Source: CAZZKJ01 sp964654695
GTDB lineage: Bacteria; Krumholzibacteriota; Krumholzibacteriia; WVZY01
Direction: 5' to 3'
NCBI GenBank assembly: GCA_964654695.1
Contig: CAZZKJ010000020.1
Span: 1 to 41,936, forward strand
DNA length: 41,936 nucleotides
The stretch's first letter is position 1; each line of letters begins with the position of its first letter. Both the position numbers and the translations under genes were made by a program. The notes beneath the pieces were generated by a model. It had not been told where the DNA came from. It ran no database searches and worked only from the letters and a program-made list of their open reading frames with translations. Below are positions 33,657-41,461 of the stretch, one piece after another.

Positions 33657-34427
33657 TTAGCTCCTCCACCTGTTCGATTCGAGTACTCTTGATGATAAAA
33701 ACAGAAAAAATAGAGTGAAGTTCATATAATAAACAATATCATTCGTATCGATGATTCCTTTTGTAAAGTTATCAAGATGCTGGAGAATGGACATCTCTCC
33801 TACTATCTTTGCGATTATCGGCGACACGAAGGGCGTTATCCATCCGATTATGAGAAAGAACAGGCCGAATCCAAACGTAAGAACCCCGGCTACTATCTGG
33901 TTTTCGCCCAGGGACGAAAAGAAAAGTCCCATGGACAAAAAGGCGGTTCCCATAAGCAGAAGACCCAGATAGCCGCTTAGAATCGGACCCGGTTCGGGAT
34001 CGGCGTATTTGCTCAATAGCAGGGGATAGAGAAGCGTAAGACCGAGCATCAGTGCGAATACGGTCAATGTTGCAAAATATTTGCCCAAGATAGCGTCCCA
34101 ATCCGATATGGGGTAGGTAAAAAGCAGCTCGGCGGTGCCTGATTTCTTTTCTTCAGACAGCAGTCTCATGGTCAATAGCGGCATTATCAGCAGAAGAACG
34201 ATGCTGATGTTGCCGAAAAGGGGCTGCATGACCCCTTCGGTAAGGCTCAACTGCCTGGCCATGTAGGGGTTTTGCATCGCCTGATTGGAAATGAGGTTGA
34301 AATAAGCCAGCAGGTTGTAGAAAAAGTAGCCGCTTATGAGAAGAAATACTCCCAATACGGCATAGGCGATTATGGAATTGAAGAAAAATGTCAGCTCCCT
34401 TTTATATATTGCCAGAAGTTTTGACAT
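33657..34427 (-). CDS. ABC-2 type permease, GldF-like
   Basis: The 256-residue product has six membrane segments, beginning with IAYAVLGVFLLISGYFFYNLL, and the internal LLIMPLLTMRLLSEEKKSGTAELLFTYPISDWDAILGKYFA, which is the typical cytoplasmic loop of ABC-2 permeases. Its ATG directly follows the ATPase stop codon (TAAATG), with GAGGAGGAA as ribosome site. It pairs with the ATPase (next gene upstream) and the GldG-like subunit (next downstream) to form an exporter of unknown substrate. Confidence 0.92.
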   Translation of the reverse strand: MSKLLAIYKRELTFFFNSIIAYAVLGVFLLISGYFFYNLLAYFNLISNQAMQNPYMARQLSLTEGVMQPLFGNISIVLLLIMPLLTMRLLSEEKKSGTAELLFTYPISDWDAILGKYFATLTVFALMLGLTLLYPLLLSKYADPEPGPILSGYLGLLLMGTAFLSMGLFFSSLGENQIVAGVLTFGFGLFFLIIGWITPFVSPIIAKIVGEMSILQHLDNFTKGIIDTNDIVYYMNFTLFFLFLSSRVLESNRWRS

Positions 34428-35366
34428 TTATTCCTCCTCTGTAACAAGTTGAACGAATATATCTTCCAGGCTCATGTCGATCGTATTCAAACCGAGGAGG
34501 CCGAATCCGGAATTGACCAGCCGTTGCGCAATATCCGCGCGAATATCTTTGTTATCCCTCGATTCCAATCTGAAGCCGGTCGATCCCGTTTCCGGGGAAG
34601 CGGTTTTTGTGATCGATTTTATTTCCGGTATGGATTCGAGAGCTCTAACGGCTTCCTGCTCATCTCCACTTATGAGGACATCGAAGGCCATTGATCGTCT
34701 CAAATTGTATTTGAGATTTTCCGGAGTATCGTCCGTAATGAGCTTGCCTTTATTTATAATGATAATGCGCTGGCACAGAAGACTCGCTTCGGGAAGAATA
34801 TGAGTGCTGAGAATAATCGTTCTTTGTCCCGACAGATTTTGGATCAGTCCTCGAATTTCGATAATCTGCCTGGGATCCAATCCAACTGTGGGTTCATCGA
34901 GTATAAGCACCTCCGGGTCATTAATCAACGCCTGGGCAATGCCGACCCGTTGTCTGTAGCCCTTTGAAAGTTTGCCGATAGTCCGGTTCTTTACGTCAAA
35001 GATGCCGCATTCTTCCATTACTTCATCAAGTCTCCCACCTTTTTTCCTTCCGTTCATTCCCTTGAGCTTGGCAACCAGCGCAAGGTACTTGGATACGGAC
35101 AAATCTCCATAGAGGGGAACATTTTCCGGTACGTAGCCGATTCTTTTTCTGACCTCGATTGAATCATCGAAGATATCGTACCCTGCGATCCTGGCGCCGC
35201 CGCTGGATGGGGGTAGAAAGCACGTGAGAATTCGCATTGCTGTGGTTTTTCCGGCGCCGTTGGGCCCCAAAAAGCCCAGTATTTCGCCCCTTTTTGCGCT
35301 GAAAGTGACATCCAGAAGCGCGGGGTGGTTCCCATAGTATTTCGTCAGGTTCTGAACTTCTATCAC
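34428..35366 (-). CDS. ABC transporter ATP-binding protein, GldA-like
   Basis: The 312-residue product has Walker A GPNGAGKTTAMRIL (about residues 35-48), signature LSKGYRQRVGIAQAL, Walker B VLILDEPTVGLDP, and a C-terminal extension of about 90 residues, as in GldA and drug/antibiotic exporter ATPases. The start codon is GTG (35364-35366), with GGAGGT 7 bases upstream, so the start is well supported. It is the first gene of the four-gene exporter operon. Confidence 0.94.
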   Translation of the reverse strand: MIEVQNLTKYYGNHPALLDVTFSAKRGEILGFLGPNGAGKTTAMRILTCFLPPSSGGARIAGYDIFDDSIEVRKRIGYVPENVPLYGDLSVSKYLALVAKLKGMNGRKKGGRLDEVMEECGIFDVKNRTIGKLSKGYRQRVGIAQALINDPEVLILDEPTVGLDPRQIIEIRGLIQNLSGQRTIILSTHILPEASLLCQRIIIINKGKLITDDTPENLKYNLRRSMAFDVLISGDEQEAVRALESIPEIKSITKTASPETGSTGFRLESRDNKDIRADIAQRLVNSGFGLLGLNTIDMSLEDIFVQLVTEEE

Positions 35367-35399
35367 GCCATACCTCCGGCTGATCCGCTATGCAATTGA

Positions 35400-35429
35400 C
35401 ATATAAATATTTTGGATTTGTTGACTCAA
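35400..35429 (-). promoter_or_regulatory. Candidate promoter for the GldA-like operon
   Basis: On the minus strand TTGAGT (complement of 35424-35429) and TATATG (complement of 35400-35405) are 18 bases apart, each matching consensus at 4 of 6 positions. The start would lie about 25 bases before the GTG. The remaining spacer up to 35628 is A/T-rich in its first part; its TATAAT at 35600-35605, before the UPF0104 gene, has no matching -35. Confidence 0.4.
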
Positions 35430-35628
35430 GGTAAAATGAAAGAGCAGCTTACATTAAGAAAAACCGGTTGTCAACAATATTCAGATTTTACAAACTTTTA
35501 TGGCATTAGTTCCGGTTTTCGCTTAAGATATCGGCAAAGCGGCAGGCGTTTGGGGCGCTCAATGGGGGCGTCCAGTAGAAACCGGCCGGAAGGAATCCGT
35601 ATAATCCTAATACTCTCGGTCAGTACTC

Positions 35629-36723
35629 ATGCAGATTAAGTTAGAAAGAACGGCCATTAAGAAGGGTTTGCGCGTCTTTTTCGGCCTGAGCATAGCATCG
35701 ATCGCAGTGGTTTTCCTTTTTACAAAAAGGGGAGAAACCTTGTCGGCGATAAGGCATATCAGGCCTCTATATCTTGCGCTTGCGGTACTTCTAATAAATG
35801 CTGACTGGTTGGGATCGGGATTGAGGCTTTATGTGCTGTCCCGCCGTATCACCAAGCAGATGCCTTACTTTTCCGCCGTTAAAGCTGCTCTTGCGAATAC
35901 TTTCATGGGAGCCATAACACCCTCTCAAACCGGCGGCGGCCCCGCCCAGATATACGTGCTGTACAAGGAGGGGCTGCCGGTGGTCGAAGCGATGTCACTG
36001 TCGCTGATGACTTTTTTGGCAACCGTAATTTTTTTGGTCCTGTCCACGGGTACTATAACCGTTTTAAATATCAACTCGTCGCTCTCGAACCATACCCTGA
36101 GAATATTGTTTCGCTATGGGGTTACCCTGTTTATGATAATAAGCTGCCTCGTAGTATTGTTTATATTCAAGCCTGATCTGCTTCGAAAGGGCATGACTCG
36201 GTTTTTTAATTTCATCTCCAGATTCAGAAAAGAACATTTTCTGCGGCCGGGCGGTAAAGCGAATGAAATAATAGAAATGATCGATAAGTGCCACCAGATC
36301 ATGCAGTATTATTTTCGGCACGCCTGGTCGACTATGCTTCTTGCCGTCATCATTACCGGCGGCATATTTTTTTCGAAGTTTTTCATATCGTTCCTGATCG
36401 TCAAAGGTCTGGGCGTGAATGCCGGCCTGTGGGAAGTGATATTCGTACAGGTGTTGATAACGCTTGCGACGTACTTTTGTCCGACCCCCGGGGCTACGGG
36501 AGCGGCGGAGTTGGGATCGGCAGTATTAATGGCCAGCATAGTGCCGGTTGAAATGCTCATGCTCTATGTCGTGATTTGGAGGGCGATCGTGGCCTATACT
36601 GGCGTAATTATTGGTTCATTCGTGGTGCTGCGCTCCATTGGCAAGGAGACGGTTACTTTTAAAACGGATCTTTCACCTCCGTTTGACAAGAAAAAAATTG
36701 CCCTTTCAGGGAAAGAAGCGTAA
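35629..36723 (+). CDS. UPF0104 / LPG-synthase-like (AglD-type) membrane protein
   Basis: The 364-residue product has about eight membrane segments and the family landmarks: LRLYVLSRRI, KAALANTFMGAITPSQTGGGPAQIYVLYKEGLPVVEAM, TYFCPTPGATGAAELGSAVLMA. This family covers the flippase domain of MprF and AglD-type proteins, linked to lipid or lipid-linked sugar movement across the membrane. There is no catalytic MprF domain, so only a transport or flippase role can be suggested. The ATG has no clear ribosome site. It stands alone downstream of the divergent exporter operon. Confidence 0.85.
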   Translation: MQIKLERTAIKKGLRVFFGLSIASIAVVFLFTKRGETLSAIRHIRPLYLALAVLLINADWLGSGLRLYVLSRRITKQMPYFSAVKAALANTFMGAITPSQTGGGPAQIYVLYKEGLPVVEAMSLSLMTFLATVIFLVLSTGTITVLNINSSLSNHTLRILFRYGVTLFMIISCLVVLFIFKPDLLRKGMTRFFNFISRFRKEHFLRPGGKANEIIEMIDKCHQIMQYYFRHAWSTMLLAVIITGGIFFSKFFISFLIVKGLGVNAGLWEVIFVQVLITLATYFCPTPGATGAAELGSAVLMASIVPVEMLMLYVVIWRAIVAYTGVIIGSFVVLRSIGKETVTFKTDLSPPFDKKKIALSGKEA

Positions 36724-36793
36724 CATTGTTCCGCTGTTCACGTAATAAGTTTTAATATGCGGTTTTCAGCCAAAGTTTTACTGGCAGGAGGAA

Positions 36794-37315
36794 ATGTTGA
36801 AATTCACAAGATTCGCCGCGTTGGTAGCACTGGCGGGTATAATGATTGCCGGGCCGAGCGAAGCCGCAAAGCTCGATTCTTCTTTTTTGAGATCGCTGCT
36901 CATTCCCGGTTCCGGCCAGGCTCATAACGGCCGGTTTTTCAAAGCTGCTCTTTTTGCTTCGGCCGGCATCATTGGCGGCACGGGCGTATTTATAACGCAA
37001 ATCCACTACAACCGGGCGGTTGAAAAGTATAATGATGAAAAAGCGGCCTATATAGCTTTGGGCAAGCAGGTGGATAACGGAAATCTCGTGAGCTACTATG
37101 ACATCGAAAACACTTATGCTTCGATGCAGAATTCATTCGACCAGGCAAAAAGACGCTACAAGTGGCGAAATGTGTTCTTGACCACGCTTATTGCCGGCTA
37201 CACGCTGAACCTCGTCGATGTAATCATGAGCGGCCCGTCTCCGGATAGCGAACCTGGGCTGTCATTGAATGTAGGCGGCGATGGGATTCGGCTGGTTAAA
37301 TCCATCAGCTTTTAA
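36794..37315 (+). CDS. DUF5683-like small membrane protein
   Basis: The 173-residue product has a signal peptide (MLKFTRFAALVALAGIMIAGPSEA), a motif SLLIPGSGQAHNGRFFKAALFASAG typical of DUF5683-like proteins (PG-GQ-NG followed by a membrane helix), a charged middle (about residues 75-120), and a second pair of helices (RYKWRNVFLTTLIAGYTLNLVDVIM). AGGAGGAA supports ATG 36794. Function unknown; such proteins are frequent in Bacteroidetes and relatives, often near lipoprotein genes, as here, where a lipoprotein gene follows after 11 bases. Confidence 0.72.
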   Translation: MLKFTRFAALVALAGIMIAGPSEAAKLDSSFLRSLLIPGSGQAHNGRFFKAALFASAGIIGGTGVFITQIHYNRAVEKYNDEKAAYIALGKQVDNGNLVSYYDIENTYASMQNSFDQAKRRYKWRNVFLTTLIAGYTLNLVDVIMSGPSPDSEPGLSLNVGGDGIRLVKSISF

Positions 37316-37326
37316 CGGGGGTTTTG

Positions 37327-37689
37327 ATGAATAGATTTTTTCTCCTGGCTGCCGTTGTTATTTTGGTCGGGTGCGCCAAGCATAACGATCTTCCTTCCCC
37401 TATGGATTTGAATGCTCCTCCGACACCGGCCAATTTTACGGTCAATATGCCCGATACCGGCAATTATTTTCTCGATTGGGATGTCGTCGATTCACTTGTC
37501 GTGGATTACTATCAAATATATACCTTCGACCCGTTCTCCGGGCCGGAGAAGCTGGTTCAAACCTCGGTGTCCAATTACCATATGGATTTCAGACCATTTC
37601 CTCTGTTGGGTCTGATTTGGGGCGTATCGGTTGTATCTGTCGATAATCTTGAAAGCCGCATTATCTACTCATCCGCTTCGTCCTTCTAG
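37327..37689 (+). CDS. Small lipoprotein with fibronectin-type-III-like domain
   Basis: The 120-residue product begins MNRFFLLAAVVILVGCAKH, a lipoprotein signal with lipobox LVGC (Cys at about residue 16). The remainder (PPTPANFTV...YFLDWDVVD...DYYQIYTFDP...YHMDFRPF...WGVSVVSVDNLES) has the strand and Trp/Tyr pattern of an FN3 domain of about 90 residues. A Gly-rich ribosome site GGGGG precedes ATG 37327; TTG 37324 is one codon earlier. It is probably co-transcribed with the DUF5683-like gene. Function unknown. Confidence 0.75.
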   Translation: MNRFFLLAAVVILVGCAKHNDLPSPMDLNAPPTPANFTVNMPDTGNYFLDWDVVDSLVVDYYQIYTFDPFSGPEKLVQTSVSNYHMDFRPFPLLGLIWGVSVVSVDNLESRIIYSSASSF

Positions 37690-37914
37690 GAACCGGCATT
37701 CCTGCCTCTTCTTCTGATTTATAATCATATTTAAGCAACTATTATACAATTGCTTACAAAATTCATTTAAAGTAAATACTAGGCGTAGTCCATTCCGGTG
37801 GATGGTACGGTATGTGCATCCGCCTTTTGGTCGGTTGAAAATTTCGCCGGAATGAAAATACTTCCAACGAACAGAACCAGGTGTCTCGCTTACGGTTTGA
37901 ACAGAGGCTGAATT

Positions 37915-38547
37915 ATGGGCAAAGAAACAGAGAATATATCCATATTCGCTAAAAAGTATTACAGGGTGCTTCTTGTTTCTATAGATGAATCCAGGGAAAC
38001 AACCGAATCTTTTGCCCTGAAAATGTCCATGAGGTTGAGAACTCCTTTACCCAGGGTGATGGCAATATTGAGACATTTGCCCTGCACAATAAAATCCGGA
38101 ATGACCATAGCTCAGGCCAACAAGCTTTTTGCCGTTATGGAGGATCTGGGCGGCAAAGCCCAGGTCAAATCCTATTTCTTGACTCCGGGTGAGGATTCTC
38201 AAGGGAGTTCCTCCATAAAACGCAGCGGAGACCTTGTGTTGAAAAAGGGCGGATTAAAAAAAGGCAAATGTGTATCTTGTCCCAAGTGCGAGTGGGAAAA
38301 CGAAATAGATGCTGAATATTGCTCTATGTGTCTGACATCCTTCTTTCGTAAAAAAGAATCCGGGGAACTTAATGAATCGGATTCAGACGGCGATAAAAAC
38401 TCTCTTTTTGAAATAAAGGAAACATCAGGTTCACAAAATGGACATGAAACGAATTTCATGTCCTTTATATCACGCATTCCCCGGGGATGGCTCATTTTTG
38501 CCGCATTAATCTTCCTGCTCCTCCTCATCAATATTATTAAAAAGTGA
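37915..38547 (+). CDS. Zinc-ribbon membrane protein with an L7/L12-like N-terminal domain
   Basis: I do not recognise a named family. The 210-residue product has an N-terminal part (residues 14-85) whose pattern (YRVLLVSIDE...LPCTIKSGMTIAQANKLFAVMEDLGGKAQV) resembles the ribosomal L7/L12 C-terminal fold, a CPKCEWENEI...YCSMC zinc ribbon (about residues 122-140), an acidic linker, and a C-terminal helix (GWLIFAALIFLLLLINII) that would anchor it with the bulk in the cytoplasm. AGAGG 7 bases upstream supports ATG 37915. A 225-base gap precedes it. Its last 42 bases overlap the convergent DUF72 gene. Confidence 0.7.
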   Translation: MGKETENISIFAKKYYRVLLVSIDESRETTESFALKMSMRLRTPLPRVMAILRHLPCTIKSGMTIAQANKLFAVMEDLGGKAQVKSYFLTPGEDSQGSSSIKRSGDLVLKKGGLKKGKCVSCPKCEWENEIDAEYCSMCLTSFFRKKESGELNESDSDGDKNSLFEIKETSGSQNGHETNFMSFISRIPRGWLIFAALIFLLLLINIIKK

Positions 38548-39450
38548 TCTTTGCCCACTATTTCGGCCCCAGACTTCATCTATAGGTTCGCTCCTGGTCA
38601 TGGCCTTAAGCCGGGGGAAGGCTTTTATGAGCGGTGGTGGTGCGGCAACGGTTCTGCCGAGAACGAGCGACTTGAGTTCTACGGCGTTTGCGGCCGCCTG
38701 CCCGCGGAAGTGATTGTTGAAAACTACGAACACCTTGCCAGGTTTTTTCATTTCCTCCTTCACAGATTTCGCCCATGCGTTCATTTCGTTCTCAGAATAG
38801 TAATAGTCATAACGCAAATCTCTGCTGGTTCCGGGTCTGAACCATTCGGAGGCATTTCGTCCGTGCAGTCGGAAATACGAGCCGAATGGGCCGAAGACAC
38901 TTGTATTATGCGACAAAGAGCAGCCCAGCTGCGGCTGATCAATGCGGCAGAGCGTAAGATTCGCTTCTCGAAAAAAATCCAGAGACTCTTTGGATGCCCA
39001 GTCGCCGTGTCTGACTTCAATGGATAAGGGAAATGGTTTCAAGGCGTATGACAGCTTCTCGATATAAGACCGGGTTTGCGCTGATGGTTTGAACGACCAG
39101 GGGAACTGTGCGAGAACGAACGCAAGTCTTCCCGCCTCCAGCAGGGGAGACAACGAAGTCTTGAATTTATCAATCTCTGGTGATCCGGCTTGTCTGTCCC
39201 CGTGAGTAAAAACCTTATTGAGCTTGGCGGTAAAAAGAAAATCCGGGTACGCGGCCACCCTTGATTCCCAGCTTTTGCATACAGATATGCCGGGCGTGCG
39301 GTAGAAGGTGCTGTTGATTTCCACTAGATTGAAATAGCGGGCAGTGTACTGCAAGTAGTCACGGCTGACCTCGCCGGCGGCGGGATAAAACCGGCCCTTC
39401 CAGTCGGGATATGACCATCCTGCCGGTCCTATGAATATTCTGGACTCCAT
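38506..39450 (-). CDS. DUF72 family TIM-barrel protein
   Basis: The 314-residue product has the DUF72 landmarks: IFIGPAGWSYPDWKGRFYP at the N terminus, YFNLVEINSTFYRTP, FTAKLNKVFTH, LAFVLAQFPWSFK, SIEVRHGDWAS, YFRLHGRNA, and VFVVFNNHFRGQAAANAVEL near the C terminus. The Asn, His and Arg residues are typical of the family, for which no reaction is established. ATG 39450 keeps the conserved start; the frame continues to 39486 from a TTG. The gene is convergent with the zinc-ribbon gene and overlaps its last 42 bases. Confidence 0.9.
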   Translation of the reverse strand: MESRIFIGPAGWSYPDWKGRFYPAAGEVSRDYLQYTARYFNLVEINSTFYRTPGISVCKSWESRVAAYPDFLFTAKLNKVFTHGDRQAGSPEIDKFKTSLSPLLEAGRLAFVLAQFPWSFKPSAQTRSYIEKLSYALKPFPLSIEVRHGDWASKESLDFFREANLTLCRIDQPQLGCSLSHNTSVFGPFGSYFRLHGRNASEWFRPGTSRDLRYDYYYSENEMNAWAKSVKEEMKKPGKVFVVFNNHFRGQAAANAVELKSLVLGRTVAAPPPLIKAFPRLKAMTRSEPIDEVWGRNSGQRSLFNNIDEEEQED

Positions 39451-39564
39451 GGTATATTCTCTGCTAACAAAGATCTGCAGGTTCAATGTAACAGATATGG
39501 GCTCCCGTAGGCAACAGGCACCTCATAGCTATGACTGCCGGTGAAGCGCAAGACAGTATAATAA

Positions 39565-41082
39565 ATGAGCGGTAAAGAAAAAAAAATAATCGTTACGATC
39601 CTTGCGGCGGCTGCTCTTTTGAGGGTATTCCGGATCGGCCGCCAGAGCCTATGGGTCGATGAGATACTTACTCTTTCCGTCAGCGATCCAAAATCCGGTT
39701 TAACGATTTGGGATTACCTCAAATTCAACATGCATGGACCGCTCCACTCTTTTGTAGTCTATCTTTTTAATCTTATCAACTCTTCTGACGGATGGCTGAG
39801 GCTGCCCAGCGCTGCGGCGGGGGTGGCAGGAGTCTATTATTTCTTCAAATGGATATCATTATGGATCGACCGGAAAACCGCCATGGTGGGCTGCCTGTTA
39901 TTGGCTGTCAGTCCTATGCATATATACTATTCCCAGGAACTGCGGAATTACTCGTTCTTGATCATGTTCGCCATGATTGCCTGTTGTTATTTTCATGAAT
40001 ACTTGTTAAACGGCAAAAAGAGAAGCCTGGCCGGCTACTGCTTGGCTGTCGCGCTGGCCGCGCTGTCGAATTTTACGGCGGCTTTCTTATTCGCCGCACA
40101 CACTTTAATTTATTTTATGCATAAAAAGATCCGCAAGGATACCCTCCTGCGCTGGCTGCTGGTATCCATTTGCATTCTGCTTTTGATTTCTCCATGGGTA
40201 TATCGAATCTATATAGTCATTGACTTCTCAAGGTTGATAACGCCGATAATGCCTGGTGAACTGAGTGATACCGAAAGGCTCCGGGGTCCAACAACTATCA
40301 CGCTGAGCGCCGTGCCCTACGGTTTTTATGCGCTGAGTTCCGGTTTCAGCCTGGGACCGTCTCTAAGATTTCTCCACCAGCGCCCGGATATAATGCATGT
40401 CCTCCGTGCCTACGGCTTTTGGATATCCCTGGTTGCTCTGAGCTTTGGGACAGTTTTCGTGATAGGGTTTTGGCGGTTTGTAAAGCAGCGAAAGTATTGG
40501 ATGGAACTTTCCATATATATTCTGACACCCGTGACGCTTACAGTACTGCTGTGCTGGCAAAATGCCAAGGCTTTCAACGTTCGCTATATGCTTCTGGCGT
40601 TGCCTCCATATTTATGCGTTTTGGCTCGTGCTCAGGCTGGGACCGGACAAAAGGCCGCCCGGTTTTTAATGACGGCCGCATTGATCTCTTTATCTCTGGT
40701 TTCCGCAGGCAATTATTATTTTGACAGTGAATACTCCAGGGAAAATATAAAAGATGCCGTACGCTACATGGAGCAGAGCGACCGGGCAAATGCATGTATC
40801 ATAGCACCCAAGGTCGGGGAAGTGGTTGAACATTACATGGCCGGCCGGAATTCGGTCTACAGCCTGCCATCGACTGCAGGAACCGCTGCTGATAAGATAG
40901 CAGAGAAGCTGCAGGGTATAATAGAACAGTGCGCTGATGCATGGTACGTGAAAGCGCGGCCGAGGGGGGATGGTTTCGATAATTTGGTAATGAACATTCT
41001 CGAAGAACGCTACAGGATAAAACGTGAGAAGGAATTTGCAGGAGTGACACTGTTCTATTTGGACGAACGGGACCATAGATAG
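39565..41082 (+). CDS. GT39-type (PMT/ArnT-like) membrane glycosyltransferase
   Basis: The 505-residue product has about ten membrane segments and a GT-C pattern: a first loop with SLWVDEILTL (Asp32/Glu33, the likely catalytic DE), HGPLHSFVVYLFNLI, WLRLPSAAAGVAGVYYFFKW, LLAVSPMHIYYSQELRNYSFLIMFA, and a C-terminal soluble part (about 400-505). Such enzymes transfer sugars from polyprenyl-linked donors to lipid A, cell-wall or protein acceptors outside the cytoplasm. The acceptor cannot be read from the sequence. There is no ribosome site before ATG 39565, and a TATAAT overlaps the start region, so the start is uncertain. Confidence 0.85.
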   Translation: MSGKEKKIIVTILAAAALLRVFRIGRQSLWVDEILTLSVSDPKSGLTIWDYLKFNMHGPLHSFVVYLFNLINSSDGWLRLPSAAAGVAGVYYFFKWISLWIDRKTAMVGCLLLAVSPMHIYYSQELRNYSFLIMFAMIACCYFHEYLLNGKKRSLAGYCLAVALAALSNFTAAFLFAAHTLIYFMHKKIRKDTLLRWLLVSICILLLISPWVYRIYIVIDFSRLITPIMPGELSDTERLRGPTTITLSAVPYGFYALSSGFSLGPSLRFLHQRPDIMHVLRAYGFWISLVALSFGTVFVIGFWRFVKQRKYWMELSIYILTPVTLTVLLCWQNAKAFNVRYMLLALPPYLCVLARAQAGTGQKAARFLMTAALISLSLVSAGNYYFDSEYSRENIKDAVRYMEQSDRANACIIAPKVGEVVEHYMAGRNSVYSLPSTAGTAADKIAEKLQGIIEQCADAWYVKARPRGDGFDNLVMNILEERYRIKREKEFAGVTLFYLDERDHR

Positions 41083-41255
41083 AAAAAATAAGGAAAATTT
41101 CCCACTTTTTGACTGCCGAAACCGTCTTTTTCCCCAGGATGGACGCATTAAACTGATATAAACCTTTCGATTAGGTGATTATCTCGATAGTTATCGGAAA
41201 CCGCGCGAAACCGTAAGCGCTTTCAGTGCCGTATAAGCTAAAACCGCCTGCAGGA

Positions 41256-41284
41256 TTGTTGATTGGGTCATCTTATGCTATAAT
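41256..41284 (+). promoter_or_regulatory. Extended -10 promoter for the BamE-like lipoprotein gene
   Basis: A perfect TATAAT (41279-41284) is preceded by TGC, giving the extended -10 form, and TTGTTG (41256-41261) lies 17 bases upstream. The start would be near 41291, leaving a leader of about 170 bases before the lipoprotein gene. The 170 bases upstream, to the end of the glycosyltransferase gene, hold small hairpins but nothing I can name. Confidence 0.65.
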
Positions 41285-41308
41285 CATTTTGACGCCCTCT
41301 GTGCAGTT

Positions 41309-41331
41309 GGACCACCCGAGAAAGGAGGTCC
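41309..41331 (+). promoter_or_regulatory. Hairpin covering the ribosome site of the leader ORF
   Basis: GGACCACC (41309-41316) pairs with GGAGGTCC (41324-41331), with one A-A mismatch and a 7-base loop. The right arm contains the Shine-Dalgarno AAAGGAGGTCC of the leader ORF, so pairing would hide it. The left arm GGACCAC (41309-41315) can alternatively pair with GTGGTCC (41374-41380). Confidence 0.5.
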
Positions 41332-41333
41332 TC

Positions 41334-41450
41334 ATGGGAATGGCGTGTTGGGAGATTCTAAAAAGGAAGAAAAGTGGTCCACTTTTTCAAAGGAAGAGTG
41401 GATTTTTTAATGGCCAGAAAATTATATATATCTTGCTAAATCAACTATAG
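41334..41450 (+). CDS. 38-codon leader ORF upstream of the BamE-like gene
   Basis: A strong AAAGGAGGTC lies 3 bases before ATG 41334. The peptide MGMACWEILKRKKSGPLFQR (first 20 residues; 38 in all) is basic in the middle and hydrophobic at the end (IIYILLNQL). It ends 11 bases before the lipoprotein gene. The frame also runs upstream to 41226, but without a ribosome site. Either a regulatory leader or a small protein; I do not recognise it. A terminator-like hairpin lies inside its coding part. Confidence 0.45.
   Translation: MGMACWEILKRKKSGPLFQRKSGFFNGQKIIYILLNQL
41379..41408 (+). terminator. Terminator-like hairpin inside the leader ORF
   Basis: CCACTTTTTC (41379-41388) pairs with GGAAGAGTGG (41392-41401): ten pairs including two G-U, with a 3-base loop, followed by A and six T residues. 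Its left arm also belongs to a dyad AAAAGTGG-T-CCACTTTT (41370-41386). This lies upstream of the lipoprotein gene, so it would act as an attenuator rather than an end-of-operon terminator. Confidence 0.5.
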
Positions 41451-41461
41451 GAGGTGCGATC

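Noticed and set aside
35412..35639. 75-codon ORF in the divergent spacer before the UPF0104 gene
   Set aside because: No ribosome site, no recognisable pattern, and it overlaps the start of the next gene.
37732..37756. Inverted repeat TAAGCAA/TTGCTTA with an 11-base loop
   Set aside because: Seven A/T-rich pairs and no T run; too weak for a terminator and not distinctive as an operator. The rest of the 225-base gap shows nothing I can name.
39557..39562. TATAAT two bases before the GT39 ATG
   Set aside because: Transcription would start inside the gene, so it cannot serve the annotated start.
41195..41255. GGAAACCG...GCGC...CCGCC stretch resembling a c-di-GMP (GEMM) riboswitch
   Set aside because: The conserved GACGCAAAGC core and the tetraloop-receptor part are missing, and it lies upstream of the promoter found.
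41226..41333. Upstream extension of the 38-codon leader ORF
   Set aside because: It would cover the promoter itself and has no ribosome site, while ATG 41334 has a strong one.
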